Origin: Acanthochromis polyacanthus
Taxonomy: Eukaryota; Chordata; Actinopteri; Pomacentridae
Length of the DNA: 64,000 nucleotides
Reading direction: 5' to 3'
NCBI RefSeq assembly: GCF_021347895.1
Contig: NC_067120.1
Span: forward strand, 23,111,361-23,175,360
Part shown: positions 11,701 through 24,299 of the stretch, one piece after another
Layout: the number at the start of each line of letters is the position of its first letter
Position numbering within the stretch: position 1 is the first letter of the stretch
Position numbers and translations under genes: made by a program
The notes under the pieces: model-generated
Database searches by the model: none
Seen by the model: only the letters and a program-made list of their open reading frames with translations
What the model was told of the DNA's origin: nothing

Positions 11701-12740
11701 AATTTGAGCTTATGATGGTGAGCAACCAATCCTTACCCCAAAATGTGCTTTGATGTCTCCAAAATATTCACAAAGAATGGTGAAAAGAGACTGAGAGGTG
11801 GAAAAAAAGAAAGACATTTGTTCTGAAACACAGCTTTGGGTTAGAGCTGGTTCATGTTATTCACTTGTGTCTCTTGGCCAAAGCAAAAACCACAGTAAGA
11901 CATTTTATCTAGTGTTTTGTACCACTTCAAGACACAACAAAGGAGAATATTTAAATGAACATTGAATGCACCTCCTGAACAGTCTCCACAGTCAGTGAGT
12001 GGATCCAATTTAAATGAAGGCGGTCTCTGACAGACTTCTCTGCAGATATAGATTGTTCTATTAGAGACTGCTTTCATCAGATGAAAGCTGGAAAAGCATA
12101 GTGTTTTCTAAATCGCTGCATTTTTTTTGTTTTGTTTTGATTTGTCCTCCAGAGCTACTGTGGGAACAAGTCAATATTTCAACTTAAAATTATAGACTTT
12201 GTGTTGGCCAGAGCAGCAGCAATCCTTGATCTTTTAATCATCTTTTACAAGAAATTTATTTCTGGTTTCCTCTATAAAATGTCAGAAAATAGTATTAAAT
12301 GTGCACTGCACTTTCTCAAATCCCACAGCGACCAACACTCCAAAACCCAAAGATAATTCATTTGCAATGACATGAAAACTAGAAAATCATGTTTGAGAGG
12401 CTGCAGCCAGCAAATGTTTAGTGCTCTTTTATTTCTTAACTTCATTTTCAGTGTTGTTTGTTTGTCATGCTTATAGAAAACAGTACAATCAGAAAGGGCT
12501 GGACACAGAACTGTCTTCCTTTTTCGTTACTTACTACATAAAGTTGCAAGCAGTTTAAATTGTCCTCTCTAGTGAGAAATTAAAGGGGCATCAGATTCTA
12601 TACCAGACTAAACAGCAAATTAGGAGCAACTGGAGGCACATTTTCAGACTTCAGAGGAGAGAAAATTAACATTTGCTATGTTAAGTGCTACTAAATGCTC
12701 TGACAAATTTATCACTGTGGCTTCTGGCTCAAAGTTTCTG
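8766..12740. other. Unassigned sequence, transposon-poor
   Basis: Four kilobases without a recognisable gene or transposon end. Open frames reach about 100 codons and none resembles a known family. A poly(A)-rich run with AAAC units lies at 9948-9974. This stretch and the segments up to 18.7 kb are the least repeat-rich part of the window, consistent with an intergenic or intronic single-copy region. Confidence 0.4.
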
Positions 12741-13000
12741 CCAAACTACAGACCCATCAGCTTGACTCGGGTCGTGTACCACATCCATGTGATAGTGATT
12801 TCCGCTAATGTTCGCATTCACATGACAGCAAGTCACGGTGGCTTTTGTACAAAGACAAGACTGAACCCAGGTCTGATAAATTGTTGAACTGATCCAACCA
12901 GTCATTTAAAGCTTGCACGTCAGCTTGAAAAGGCCTGCAGGGATTCCTAACTGACAGACTTCAGCGTGTAGTGGTTAATGGCTCTTAGTTCTATAAACAT
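12740..13000 (+). pseudogene. Decayed LINE reverse-transcriptase fragment
   Basis: A plus-strand frame at 12678-12887 contains Leu-Pro-Asn-Tyr-Arg-Pro-Ile-Ser-Leu-Thr near 12741-12770, the conserved RT motif around NYRPISLT found in L1, RTE and CR1-group LINEs. About 200 bp further on, near 12950-12983, another frame gives Leu-Thr-Asp-Arg-Leu-Gln-Arg-Val-Val-Val-Asn-Gly, which matches the later RT segment before the GVPQGS motif. The two pieces are in order and about the right distance apart for a partly deleted RT. No ends or other domains are visible. It is old and non-functional. Confidence 0.5.
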
Positions 13001-14010
13001 TGCTTTTGAAGCTCTCAAACTTCCTCAAGTGTGCTTTCTGGCACCTGGCTGGTTTTTATGAGTACATTATGAAAACTCTTCCTCTCCCCTCTCTTGTACA
13101 AAGACAAACACACTTCAAGCCATCTGACCGTCTTAGAAGATGACTCCAAGGGGAGAGTCATCCCCTTGGAGTCAGTTTTATATTCCAAACATCACAGAAA
13201 TCAATGGCAGGAATTCCATGCAGGCACTCTTGCAACATATGCTCGCTCATAAATATGCCTCCCGTAAGTCTGGGGAAAGGTGAGACTGGTACATAGACGA
13301 GTCCTTGTCTGGATTGGGGGACATCACCCTAAACAGCTTGTTGCTGCAGAAATAAAACATCAATCACTGAGACACGAGGCCTGGGCTCTGTGACAGGAGA
13401 AAATCCTGTAACTCAAACCATGTTTGTAGTGTTGCTCTCATAGATTCGGTGTGCTTTCCAACCCCTTTTTTCCCCACACCAAGACCATGAGTGCACAAGC
13501 TGCAGAACTTCATACAAAACACTTTGGATAAACATGAGTTTTTTAGACTGTATGATTTAATATCTGCTCTCTTTCTTCGACAAAAATAAACTGTGCTGCA
13601 TCACCAGAGAATCTAGGGTTCGGTTTATCGACTGCACCTTTTTAACAACCCTGACAAATTCTTTTTCTTCACACCTTACTTAGGCATTGAAAATCACTTT
13701 TACAGTGTGTATTTTTAAAATGTCCCTTTCAAGTGTGGCTAAGTGTATGGTATCCCCAAGCAAACCTCAGCTTCTGGGAAGCTATAAATTCCTCCTGTTT
13801 AGAGCTGAACAGTTCAAATGAGGTAAGCAGTTAAAACCTGACATCATCTTTAATTCACTTTTCCATAATGATGTTGAACTATGTAGGCTTTGTACTCTAA
13901 AATACCGCCGTTGGATATTTTTCTCGTGTTCATCAGAGATCTAAACTTTTTTTCTGATTCTTGTTGGTGAGAAGCAGTTTTAAGTGGATTTGAAAGAGAT
14001 ATAATATTTA
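13001..14010. other. Unassigned sequence with one perfect hairpin
   Basis: No gene recognised. It contains the palindrome at 13141-13174, described separately. Confidence 0.4.
13141..13174. other. Perfect 14-bp hairpin with 6-nt loop
   Basis: The arms TGACTCCAAGGGGA (13141-13154) and TCCCCTTGGAGTCA (13161-13174) are exact reverse complements separated by GAGTCA. No poly(T) or transposon boundary is linked to it. The arm is rather short for an animal microRNA precursor. Confidence 0.6.
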
Positions 14011-14353
14011 CACTACCGGTCAAAAGTTTGGGGTCACTTAGAAATGTCCGTATTTTTCAAAGAAAAGTATTCTTTAGATGAATATAACAATAAATTAATC
14101 AGAAATACAGTCTAGACATTGTTAATGTGGTAAATGACTATTCTAGCTGGAAACGGCTAGGGGTACAGAGGAACATTTCCAGCAACCATCACTCCTGTTT
14201 TCTAATGGTACATTGTGTTAGCTATTCATATTGAAAGGCTAATCGATGATTAGAAAACTCTTGTGCAATTAATTGCTAGCACATGAATAAAAGTGTGAGT
14301 TTTCATGGAAAACATGAAATTGCCTGGGTGATCCCAAACTTTTGAACGGTAGC
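14011..14353 (+). mobile_element. Tc1-type MITE, copy 4 of 5
   Basis: TA at 14009-14010 precedes CACTACCGGTCAAAAGTTTG, the best preserved left end of the family in this window. The right end reads CCAAACTTTTGAACGGTAGC, with the last bases decayed (agcggg for agtgta). Internal landmarks CAGAAATACAGTCTAGACAT and CAGCAACCATCACTCC are present. No coding capacity. Confidence 0.88.
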
Positions 14354-15480
14354 GGGTGTGATTCTGGACTTTAACCTCAATAATATTCTAATATGTAACA
14401 ATACTAATTTACATTCAGTCAGTTATTTAAACCTTTCCCTGAAGGCATAGGAAACAAATTGTATAGCCAAACCAAATTACTTTCAGTTCAGTCCTTTCAG
14501 TACTTTCACAAACATCATCTAACTTTGAAGGTCAATGAACCATCTCAACTCCACATGAGTTGGGGTCAGGTGGGTCAATCATCGCAAGGTGTACAGAACA
14601 ATACATTGAACTAAGCCTAAAATAACAGAGCTTTAAAATACGTCACAGAAAAATATGCATGGACTATTAGCAAAGAAATCAATTTCCTTTAATGTTGCAA
14701 TCATTAGAAAACTATACCACAAGAGGGGAATCTGGAAATGTACGGAAGCAGTTAGGTTTGGTTTCCTTAAGCCGACACACCATAATGTGGCAGTGACGGA
14801 TCGCATTTAAACACAAAGGGAACAATTTGTGGAAAGATGTGCAGCCAAGCATGATTAAATCATGAGTCATAAGTTCTACTTGATATGCACTGACAAACCA
14901 ACATTCATCACCAATTTGAGTTGTGTCTGTTGACACCAAAAGAACGTTGGAGACGGCCCGCATTCTGGGGAAATTCATTGGCTGTGTACTTCCTTCAGTA
15001 GGGTGTAATTAAACACCTCTTGGAGTGCTTGTTCACACAGAAATGATTAACCAGGAATATGCAGTATAGATTGAACAACATTTCAGTGTGGTTTTGTAGT
15101 CATCACATCCACTTTAGAAGAACTAAGTATTTGTTTTAACAGCTGCAAAACCAGTGTGGCTCAACTCCCCCAGCCCACCATTCTGGATCCAATTTAATAT
15201 TCCTTTCCTACTGTTACTATAACCTCATTACTACTTTAACAGATTTGTTTAGCTGTGATTATTGGAGAGTGTAATTCTGACACATTAGCACCCTCTTTGC
15301 TATGACGCCCACCTCCTGTATGCATTCTAGAAAATGTGACATAATGAATGTAACGATGCAGAGCAGTCTGGCATTTCACGTGTTGCCTTCTAGTCGACTC
15401 TTTAGAAAAATTAATATTTCCTGCTTGGGGGGATTTTGATGTTGTGCCGCGGTCCTCAGCAGTGCAGAGATCGCAACAAT
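14354..15480. other. Unassigned single-copy-like sequence
   Basis: No gene, repeat family or transposon end recognised. Confidence 0.4.
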
Positions 15481-15800
15481 AAAGCAGAAGCAAACTGGGC
15501 CTGGATTATGTGAGCCGGTCTGTGGATTTACAGCCTGTGTTGGAGCTGAGCTCCATCGGCCAGGCCATGTGTGCGTCTAAATCATCACGGTGCCAAAATA
15601 CTGCGGCACCTCTTCACCTGCCTTCCCCCGGATGTGAACATGTCATGGGGGGAGATAAAGCTCAGCCGGTCCGTAAACAGTGAGCTGTATATCATCGCAC
15701 AGATCTGCCTCTGGGGAGGAAGCGCTGGAGGAGAAGACGTGTTGAATGTCACTCGACTTATCTGGCTGTTTATCTTGAATTACTACCACTAAATTAACAG
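15480..15800. promoter_or_regulatory. Candidate conserved non-coding element (tentative)
   Basis: This block has higher GC and more CpG than its surroundings and no repeat similarity. It includes forkhead-like GTAAACA near 15674, a GATA-type AGATAA near 15653 and TTATCT near 15758. The short open frames on both strands (73 and 75 codons, overlapping antisense) do not resemble proteins. It could be an enhancer or simply unique sequence; only cross-species alignment would tell. Confidence 0.2.
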
Positions 15801-16880
15801 TAAATAAGGCCAAATTTCTTTTTGTGTCAGTGAGGACACAGGGGGCACAACATATGATTGCTCCCTTCACCTCCCACAGCCCAAGGTGTCAAAAGGCGAC
15901 TAGCATCAGGGAACTAGCGCTCCCTACTGGTGCTCAAAGTCCCGTTAGGTTCAACATTTTTTCTCTTACACCTCATGTGCTACAAGGAAGCTTCACTTAG
16001 ATTAGGTTTGCTGTTCAGAACTTCCTCAGTCTGCTATAAATCTACTATTACATGCATTAATCCTCTACAGAAATAGAAAAAGAATGAATGGGGAGTAACT
16101 ATCTAAGGACTTCAAGTATTAAAAAAAAAACCTTGGACACCTTCGCCTATTTTCTATCTGTGATTATGTGACAGGGGAACGCACCGTCAGCGGGCAATAT
16201 CAGGACATAAATAAGTAAGGTTTGTGTTGATGCAGCCAGGCACACGGCACAACTTATGTTCATTGAAAAACCATAAAGGAAAGTGAGCTGAGAATATGAT
16301 TAACAGTGGAAGAGATGTACACCCTTCTGCCAGGAAACTTCAAAAGACTTATTCCCTGATGCACAGGCAAACACACACCAGCAAACCCTGTTATATCCAT
16401 ATTAATATGTTTCATGTCCTTTTATGTTTTATCAGATTTAGTGATTAAAATGGCTTTGAGTTGCCACAAGCAGAGGGGGGCTTAGGATTAGTCAAAAACC
16501 TGAAATGCACGGGGTTCAATTTCACAGCCTGGGGATGAGTTGCAGGTTAAACCTTCCAAAGATTAGTTGAGACAGCCTCCTGTGTGCACCATAAGAAATC
16601 TGCGTTATCTCTTCAACATTGCACTGAGAGGTTGACGGGGAATTAATTAGAGTCTTAAAATTAGCGTTCACTCAAAAGGCATTACAAAGACGTTTCAGTT
16701 TATTTACAATTGCTTTTGAGGTGATCTCCAGCCGGTGTAGAAGGAAAAATCCAACCTTTCATGTAACTGTGTCCTGACAAAAATGGCAACTTCTGGTGGA
16801 ACAGGGATGAATAAATTGAATCTATTCGCCAAAAATAGCAACGCGTAACCTTAAAATAAGTCTTTCTTTTTCAATTTGCA
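15801..16880. other. Unassigned sequence
   Basis: Nothing recognised apart from short homopolymer runs. Confidence 0.35.
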
Positions 16881-17330
16881 CATTTTTAGGTCAGCCATGT
16901 CATAGGCCACAGATTACGGTGTCAGGGCTTGCAGACACACAGCCTAAGCTGGCCCTGCAGCGCTCTTAAAGCAGACCGAGCGGCTGATGAATAACCTGGA
17001 GAAGGCAGATAAACTGTCATCGGAGGATTAGACACAATCAGACAAAGAAGTCCTCATATTTACAGGCATACAGAGAGAGCTGGGCGTCGCTGTGGTCCCA
17101 CACCATGTCCGTTTACCTGTTTAGAAAGTGTGAGCTGGATAAATTATGGCGCACAAATAAAGTCGTAACCCGTGAAGAAATAAAGCAGCTGGCTACGCTT
17201 TTTGCTCAATTTGCTGTTCATTTGTCATTTAACAAATGCACTGAAAGCCTAATTAACTCGAGAAGGGCGTGTAAAGTGAATTTATCATGCTGCGCTACAT
17301 TCGTGAAAGAGAATGCTGTCATTTGGAGAA
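16880..17330. promoter_or_regulatory. Candidate regulatory block rich in homeodomain-type sites (tentative)
   Basis: A non-repetitive block with TAATTA (near 17251), ATAAATTATGG (near 17138), AATAAAGTC (near 17156) and several CpGs. A plus-strand frame of 89 codons (17105-17374) spans it but resembles no family, and its composition suggests non-coding DNA. It lies just beside the CpG-richer segment at 17380-18150, so an enhancer or promoter-proximal element is plausible but unproven. Confidence 0.22.
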
Positions 17331-17379
17331 CGACTGAAGTGACAGCGAAAGGCGCAAGCCGTCCTCAGATTTGACGACT

Positions 17380-18150
17380 GGTGCCGCTCCACGAACAGTT
17401 CGCGGGGGCTTTTGGAGCTGCTCTCCACACGGATTCTACCAGACAGAAGAGACGCGGATGGACAAACAACAGGCAAAGGACTTTAGTAACCGCGCATTTG
17501 AGGAGGAAAACATGTTTGGCACGTTGTCACCACATGAAGACACACAACAGCTATGGAAGCGCTGCTGTCACTTTTATATCACAATAAATACAACTACTGC
17601 GAGCCCCGCCGTCTTATAAAAGTAGGCTACTTTCTTCATACTGGCAGGAATTACATACTGTGCCAAATCAACAGCTTTCCGATTACTCGAGAGCCGCAGG
17701 AACGCGTCCCGCTGCTCCGCGTCAACTGTTTATTCCATCAAGTGAGCAAACAAACAAACAAACAAACAAGAAAGGAACGCAGTCACTTACTTTTGACTTC
17801 TTCATATGGAACGACAGGAGTAAATCCAGTGTGTGCGAAAGCCTATTTTATTTTACTTCTACGGGAAGGAAAGGGGTTGTCATCATCTTGTGTGCACATA
17901 TCCAATGCGTAAGTCAGCTGTATCCAAGCAGAGGAGAAAAAAACCCAAAGAAGAAGAAGGAGAAGAAGAGGCAGAACGGCGAAAAACTTTGAATCTTTGC
18001 AACCTGTAGGCTGGCGGCGTGTGGCACATAGCCTATCTATCTATACAACATAGATTCCGGCTGTGAGGCTCGCAGCGGAGGAGCGGTACAGCGCGCAGAG
18101 GGAGGGAGCTAAGCCTTTATAATGATGCGTAAAAAGCACTCAAAGAGCCG
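17380..18150. promoter_or_regulatory. CpG-richer unique segment, candidate promoter or first exon
   Basis: CpG dinucleotides are clearly more frequent here than in flanking DNA, for example around 17380-17470 and 18050-18100 (CTCGCAGCGGAGGAGCGG, CAGCGCGCAG). A TATA-like TTTATAATG lies near 18116 on the plus strand. On the minus strand, an AAAGTAAGTGAC near 17785 fits a 5' splice donor, just downstream of ATGAAGAAGTCA. These features point in opposite directions, so the strand cannot be decided. The overlapping plus-strand frames of 110 and 119 codons contain an (AAAC)n run and look non-coding. Confidence 0.3.
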
Positions 18151-18698
18151 CCCTCTGACGAGCCGCAGTATGGAGAGGTTCACTACAAAACCACGACTGC
18201 CAATATAAACAGAGCACATACATAACAGGTTCAGAACCTCTTGCTCAATAGTGATTTGAATCCCTACTAAGTAGTGGTTTTTTTTGTTGTTGTTTTTTTT
18301 TTTTACTGGATATTTAGGCAATTCCTAGTTCAGTTTTGATTCTTTGGCCTTTGACCTCCTCTATGACAGTAAAATGACATTAGTGGTTAATACAATTAAT
18401 CACAATTCAAAGGAGTAAAACTTTAAATGAGTCACATTTGTACATTTGGTTTGATGTTTTTTTTTTTTTTTTGCTTTAATATATGCCGTGTTCTCTCTCA
18501 CGATCTTTTACACCAAAATATCTGCCTTTTTCCACCACTGAGTTCTGCATTTGAGTTGTTTAAAGAAGGGCTGTGTCTTGCAGTTTTTCCAGAAATACGG
18601 TGATTCAGAAAATCATTCAACCCTTACATATACTGCTCATATGTTATGCATTCACAGAGTCAATTTTGACAAGAAATCCCTCATACAGGGATATCTGC
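18151..18698. other. Unassigned AT-rich sequence
   Basis: Contains poly(T) runs near 18288-18303 and 18457-18471; otherwise nothing recognised. Confidence 0.4.
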
Positions 18699-18860
18699 AA
18701 GGTACCCAAAGCGCTTTGCAAGATACGCCACATTCACCCATACATTCACACACTGATGGCGGAAGCTGCCATGCAAGGCGCTAACCACGACCCATCAGGA
18801 GCAATTAGGGGTTAGGTGTCTTGCTCAGGGCCACTCTACCCACTGAGCCATGCCGCCCCG
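18699..18860 (-). mobile_element. tRNA-derived SINE-like repeat, B box missing
   Basis: On the minus strand it begins GGGGCGGCATGGCTCAGTGG, a tRNA-like head with an A-box-type TGGCTCAGTGG. It ends in a tail of the type GTGAATGTGG...AAAGCGCTTTGGGTACC, common at the 3' side of fish SINE/LINE pairs. The expected B box (GGTTCGAAnCC) is absent: the sequence runs from GGCCCTGAGCAAGACACC into CCTAATTGCTCC. The head or middle has been deleted, so it is a dead copy. Confidence 0.6.
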
Positions 18861-19840
18861 TATATACCAAATTTTAAACGACAGATCTGTTTAGAATGTC
18901 TAACTAGCTTATGTCACATTGAGAAATGTGAGATTTTTCCTTTACAAATGTTTCAGAGAGCAGGGAGAGTGTAGTTTTTAAATCTTACAACACTCTTTTT
19001 TGGAGAAAAACATCTATTATACAGTATCATTCCCCTTTTTACTTAAGACATAAAGACATGGAAACCACAATGATTTAAATATATTTTATTGAATTTGAAA
19101 ATGGCACGAACATTTGAAATCGTAATTGTTGGAATTTATAATATAAGCATGTTTAACAAGAAAAAAAGCCCTTTGATCTGTGGACCTTGGTGAATGAGTG
19201 ACTCAGTAACTGAGTGAGTCAGTCTGAAGCGATCACAATAAAGTGCAAAAATTCACTTTGCTGGTTCAACGACAAGCGGAAACAGACGGAAATAAACGCA
19301 TTAAAAACCTACAGCGATGAGCATTTAGAAAACAGGGTGGCAGACGTTTCAAGCAGTGCAAGTCTGTTCTCTCTTGAACACAAGTGCTTTTATAATGCAC
19401 TCACTTTCAGTATCTCGCCTGCTGTGTAGATTGTTATCAATAATGTCAACAGGCGCAGCTATTTTTGTTTTCACAGGAAATAAAGCTGGGGAAACTTGTG
19501 TTAACACTTCAGCCCGGAGCTTACTTTATTCTGTGACATAGTTTTTGTTAAATAAGAAACCTGACAAGCTAAAGGTGAGGTTTGTGGGCTGTTTGACATC
19601 TTCTTTACTCTGTATTATCTTTGCATGGAAACTAAATTTAGAGTGACCTAAAGGCATTTAATGGCATTTCCTGCTGGTGTCCTCTGTGATTATTTGTGGG
19701 ATATTTTTATCCAGTGGTCTGTGTGAACCAGTTTAGTGCAGTCATGTCTGTGTTCAAAGTTCCTACTCCACAGCTTCAACAGCAGCAAACATACAATCAG
19801 TAATTCTGTGCAGTCCCATCTGAACTTCTACAATTCTGCA
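18861..19840. other. Unassigned sequence
   Basis: No gene or repeat family recognised. Confidence 0.4.
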
Positions 19841-19844
19841 ATTT

Positions 19845-20815
19845 CATTTAGCAGATTCTTATATACAAAGTGATGCACAGCTGAGAGTAGATACAACACA
19901 AGCATCCAGTCTGGAGAAAAGAGTGTGGATAAGAGCCATAAAACAAGTTCAAGTGTGATAATGGGACCTTGGTGTCTATAAGCAGTGCAGATGTAATAGG
20001 ATTATTATTATTATTATTATTATTCAGTCTGTAAATTCCAAAGGTGTTCAGTGAAGAGCTGGATTTTTAGTCTTGATCGAACAGAGTTTGGTAACTCGTT
20101 CCGCCACCAGGAAACCACAGAGGAAAAGAACTAGCTGGGGACCGGCCCTGTTGTGGTGGTTGTATGAGGTGTCTTTTGTTGGCTGAGTGTAGTGAGCGTG
20201 AGGGAGTGTAGGCCTGAAGGAGAGAGTTCAGGCAGGAGGGCGCTGTTGTCTTTGTAATTTTGAATGCAAGTTTCAGAGTTTTGAATTTTATACAGCAGTA
20301 ACTGGAAGCCGGTGAAGCCGTCTGTACAGCGGAGCGATGTGCTGTTTTTGGCTGGTTGAAATCCAGACGTGCTGCTGCATCCTGGATCATCTGCGGACGG
20401 TCAACTGTACATGTGGGGAGGCCTGCCGGTAAGGAGTTGCAGCATTCGATGTGTGATATTGTGAGAGCCTGTACTAGGAGTTGTGCTGCATGTTCAGACA
20501 GGAAAGGGTCTGATCCTTCCGATTGTTGCACAGGATGAGTCAGCATGATCGAACAGCAGAGGTCACATGAGCTTTGAAGGTTAGCTGGTCATCAATCGTG
20601 ACACTCAGGTTTCTGACAGACTTTGTGGGTTTTAGTTGGGTTGATTCAAGTTGGATATTGATTTCTTGTTGCATAGAGGGACAGGCTGGGATGACAAGGA
20701 GCTCAGTCTTGGAGAGGTTGAGTTGAAAGTGATGTTTTTTCATCCATGCCGAGATATCAAGACAGTGATCGTGTGGTCGTCCGGGGGTAATGACAGGAAG
20801 AGGTGGATATCATCA
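19845..20815 (-). pseudogene. L2-like LINE, 3' end with RT/ORF2 C-terminus, broken
   Basis: Reading leftward from 20815, the frames give a Tyr-Asp-Asp remnant of the RT active site near 20800-20815. They continue into Leu-Ser-Lys-Thr-Glu-Leu-Leu-Val and Asp-Asp-Gln-Leu-Thr-Phe-Lys-Ala-His (20540-20743), then the C-terminal region with Ala-Gln-Leu-Leu-Val-Gln-Ala-Leu and Ala-Ala-Arg-Leu-Asp-Phe-Asn-Gln-Pro-Lys (20067-20546). These motifs are typical of L2/Maui LINEs of fish. The 3' untranslated part ends near 19845 with CATTTAGCAGATTC, matching the copy at 36175. At least one frameshift separates the two frames, and the first two thirds of the element are missing. Confidence 0.82.
20001..20023. 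repeat. (ATT)n microsatellite in the LINE 3' region
   Basis: About eight ATT units within the untranslated end of the LINE. The sister copy at 36175-36790 lacks them, so they arose after insertion. Confidence 0.85.
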
Positions 20816-23803
20816 TAACTTAACATTCTGCTTATCGAAGTCTTGTTTGGAAGCTAAACTGCAGGGGAGCACATTTTTTATTTCCACGTGTTGTCTTACA
20901 GAAGATTTATGTTCAGATGTTTACATCTTTAGACAATTAAAAGGATTAAAGCAGTTTTTTGTTTCGAGGCCTGAGTTTATCGTCATCGACGAGTCCTCCC
21001 TCTGCAGCAGTTTGGCACACAGAAAAACAATTTGAAACATTTCTCAAGCTTGTCTGACTCCAAACTGTCCCTGTAGGTGCTTTGGATGGAAATATGGACT
21101 CTTGCCAAGTCCTTACCAAAAGAACAAGCTGAATCTTCTTGAAAAGCTGCTGCAGCAATGGTTTGGTAATCATCACGGCTGTGTCAAAGTTTACTTGTTT
21201 TTCTTTTCACTGTTGTAACACTGTCAGCAAATCATGTTTTTAGTGTGACATGTTAACAGATGACATTTATTGATCAAAGAGAGTGCATTCAATTATTACA
21301 GAATCAGCTGTTGTAAAAGTTGGAAGGAAATGGCCCATAAAATGTGCTTTAAAAGGGTTGGAGACAGCAATGCAATCTGGGAAGTCTCATTACTTAGAAG
21401 TGAATGTAACGGTTGTCATGCACTGCACAAGGAACTGTGTTCATATTTTTGCCCAGTCTTTCATATTTTTTCTAAAATTACATACTTAGCATTTTTCTCA
21501 TGACAAATTACAGTTTTGTGCAACTTGTTTCCAACATTCTGTGTTCTATTGTGACTTTTACCTCCATTACTGAGCAGTCAAATTTGTACAGAGGACACTG
21601 GGAAGGACGGAAGAATAATAGGCCCTAGTAAAGCATAATTTATAGTTGTAGTATTTATAATCATTTTTTCAGCTAAATGTAAATAACATATTGCATTACA
21701 GCAAACCATAAGTTTCTGCTTAAGTTTCTCAGAGCTGCTATGTTGTCTCAGTTTTTCCAGCAGATGAAAACAATACTGTAAGCCTGTATTTCCGTGGTGC
21801 TGCACAAAAATAAACACATAATTTACCCAGGTCATATTTGTAGCTGTATAACAGTGCCATAATATAAAATAAATTACTAATTCAAATGCATTAAAAAAAA
21901 AGTATGAAAAAGCCCCCTCAAAACTGACATCATGCTGTTTTTAAATGAATTGGCTGCTCTTCTGTTTTACTTTCAAGGATCAGGTGAGTTTACTGTGCCT
22001 GAGGAAAACGCTTTAATTGCAGGATTTCTAGCCAAAACTGTTGGCAGAGTTCCATCCATTGCTTCTGGGGAGGAACAAATAATTTTAATTCTTGGTAATT
22101 CTTGTGAATGTGTAACATGTAAGACCTTCCAGCATAGATCTCTCCCCACCTGCTTGTCAGAAGCTTAGACAAAAATGAGGTATGGTGTGCTGGCTGAGAT
22201 GATCTGCACATATTTCATTGTCACTTTTCAAAATCTTTTGTGGTGTCGATTGAGAATTTTCAAAAGACCTTGGCTCTATTGCAGAGAGATAATGAGATTA
22301 CAAATTGAAGGTATTTACTGAAAGACCACTGCCAAAATTGAGAAATGCAGCGCGCCTTAATCTCACGTAGAGAGGCCGTCTGTGTGGCTGAATTACATAA
22401 TGTGCTTATTTTGCAAATCTGTCTGTGAAACACTATGACTTCATGGATATTCATTAGTGAATAAAATCCAGACTTGCAAATAACAGGATTTCCTGTATTT
22501 ACGATGGAAGCCTCCTGGGGAAAGTCTTGAGAATCTGGAGACTGTATCAATCGATTTTTGGCCATTAGGGGCAACAAACAAGAAGTTACACACAGTCTAG
22601 AACTTTTATGTTCTTGTAAAGCTAATGTACCTGAACTATTACTGACACGTTACCATGCATTGCTGAGCAGATAGCACACAGTATATTCAGTTAAAAAAAA
22701 GAAAAAAAAATCCCATTGAAATTCTTGACTTTTAAAAAAAAAGATATTTACACAAGTAAACATTTGACTCTTTTAGATATAGTGCCCAAATATAAACCAG
22801 ATGTAGCTGAACAGATCATTAACATATAGAACTGGAGGACATTTCTATCCCACCTATCAAATTTCAAATAATCCATGTACAAAGTACTAAAACAAGCAGT
22901 TGTGTAAATTTATTTGTCCTGAGACCATGTCTAAAAAAAAAAGAAAACTACGATTAAAGAAGGTTTGAAAATATTTTCAAAAACACCAAATAGGTCTGGA
23001 GTTCTCCCTAAAATGCCACTTTTCTATTGTCCCACTCCCCTGATGACCAAATTGAATCTCAAATAAAACTGTTAAAATTAAATTTAAATCTCCTTTTCAT
23101 TGTATTGTTTTTTTTTCATTGATGTCTCTTGTAATTGTGGGAACATGTTTTTAATCAACATAATATTTTAAATAATCATTATTATGTATGGAACATGTGT
23201 CCCACAACAATCCTGTTACCATAACTTTTTTTTTAGCTGGTTGAAGAAGAAGAAAGCAGGTACTCACGTGATACACTGAAATTAACATCATCAAACAGTT
23301 TTCCAAAAGAATGGGTAGAGCAAAGCTATGTCCTTTCTTCTATCTTTCATATGAAGAATTCATTTGCAAAAACAGGTAAATCCGTTTTCAGAAAACTATT
23401 TTTTATTGTTTACTTGAGATAATAATAATAATAACAACAACACTCATAATTTATTTTTTCTCTATTTTGTCACTCTTCATATTTTCATTACATTGTCAGC
23501 CTTGATTGAATGTCTCACTCTACCTCATGCAACCCTGTTATGCATATTATCAGGATAAAACAAAGTCTTTTTACTTTTTTTTTAATGTCTTTACATCCTC
23601 TTGGTCAGCAGTAACAGCTCGCTAAATTTCTAGCTTCTGCTCCTGAGAAAAAGCTAAAATTAGCATAAATTAGCAACCCTGTTACTTTGATTAAAGTAGG
23701 GTTAGCAAACAAAAAACAAAAAATGGAATAAAAATGGTACCATTGATGTGTAAGCTGAGCCAGTCAAGGCTTTGATAGTTTATTACCCATTTCTGATGAA
23801 TAT

Positions 23804-23840
<37 letters not shown>

Positions 23841-24290
23841 TAAAAGAGAAGGTTCATTTTTCAAAAATTTCGAAGCTCAAATATCCTCTAATTGTGGAAT
23901 GACTTATGCAACACTGCTTTTTTTTGTGACACTCTTCAGGTATAAAAACATCATGAAACATGATTTGCTTCCATTCAGTTGAACAACAATTTTTGTGTAA
24001 TAACATCATATTAACACTGGACTTATCTCTTGAAAACTTTCTGACTTCAATAGCAGAATTGTAGCACTACTCTTCTGTATAAAATTACCATTATACACAC
24101 CAAGTGCCCTTCTGTTGGGTACATCATCCATCATGCCAAACCTGTACATACATGTAAATTCGTCAATCTGCATCTGTACATGTATATCATATCTTATGTT
24201 GTCTTATCTGGTTTTATCTGAACCACACCACTAGGAAAATGGCTTTTTAAATAATTTACCGAACAAAAGTATCAACAGATGTAATATAGT
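20816..24290. other. Unassigned AT-rich sequence
   Basis: Three and a half kilobases without a recognisable gene. A pure poly(A) run of about 30 bases lies at 23809-23838, and AT-rich low-complexity patches occur at 22690-22750 and 23040-23120. No open frame above 105 codons and none resembling a family. Confidence 0.4.
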
Positions 24291-24299
24291 TATGTGGAA

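Noticed and set aside
12678..12887. Host gene of 69 codons
   Set aside because: Its NYRPISLT motif and the following RT piece identify it as a LINE fragment.
17553..17992. Overlapping plus frames of 119 and 110 codons
   Set aside because: Both run through an (AAAC)n repeat with low-complexity residues and show no family similarity.
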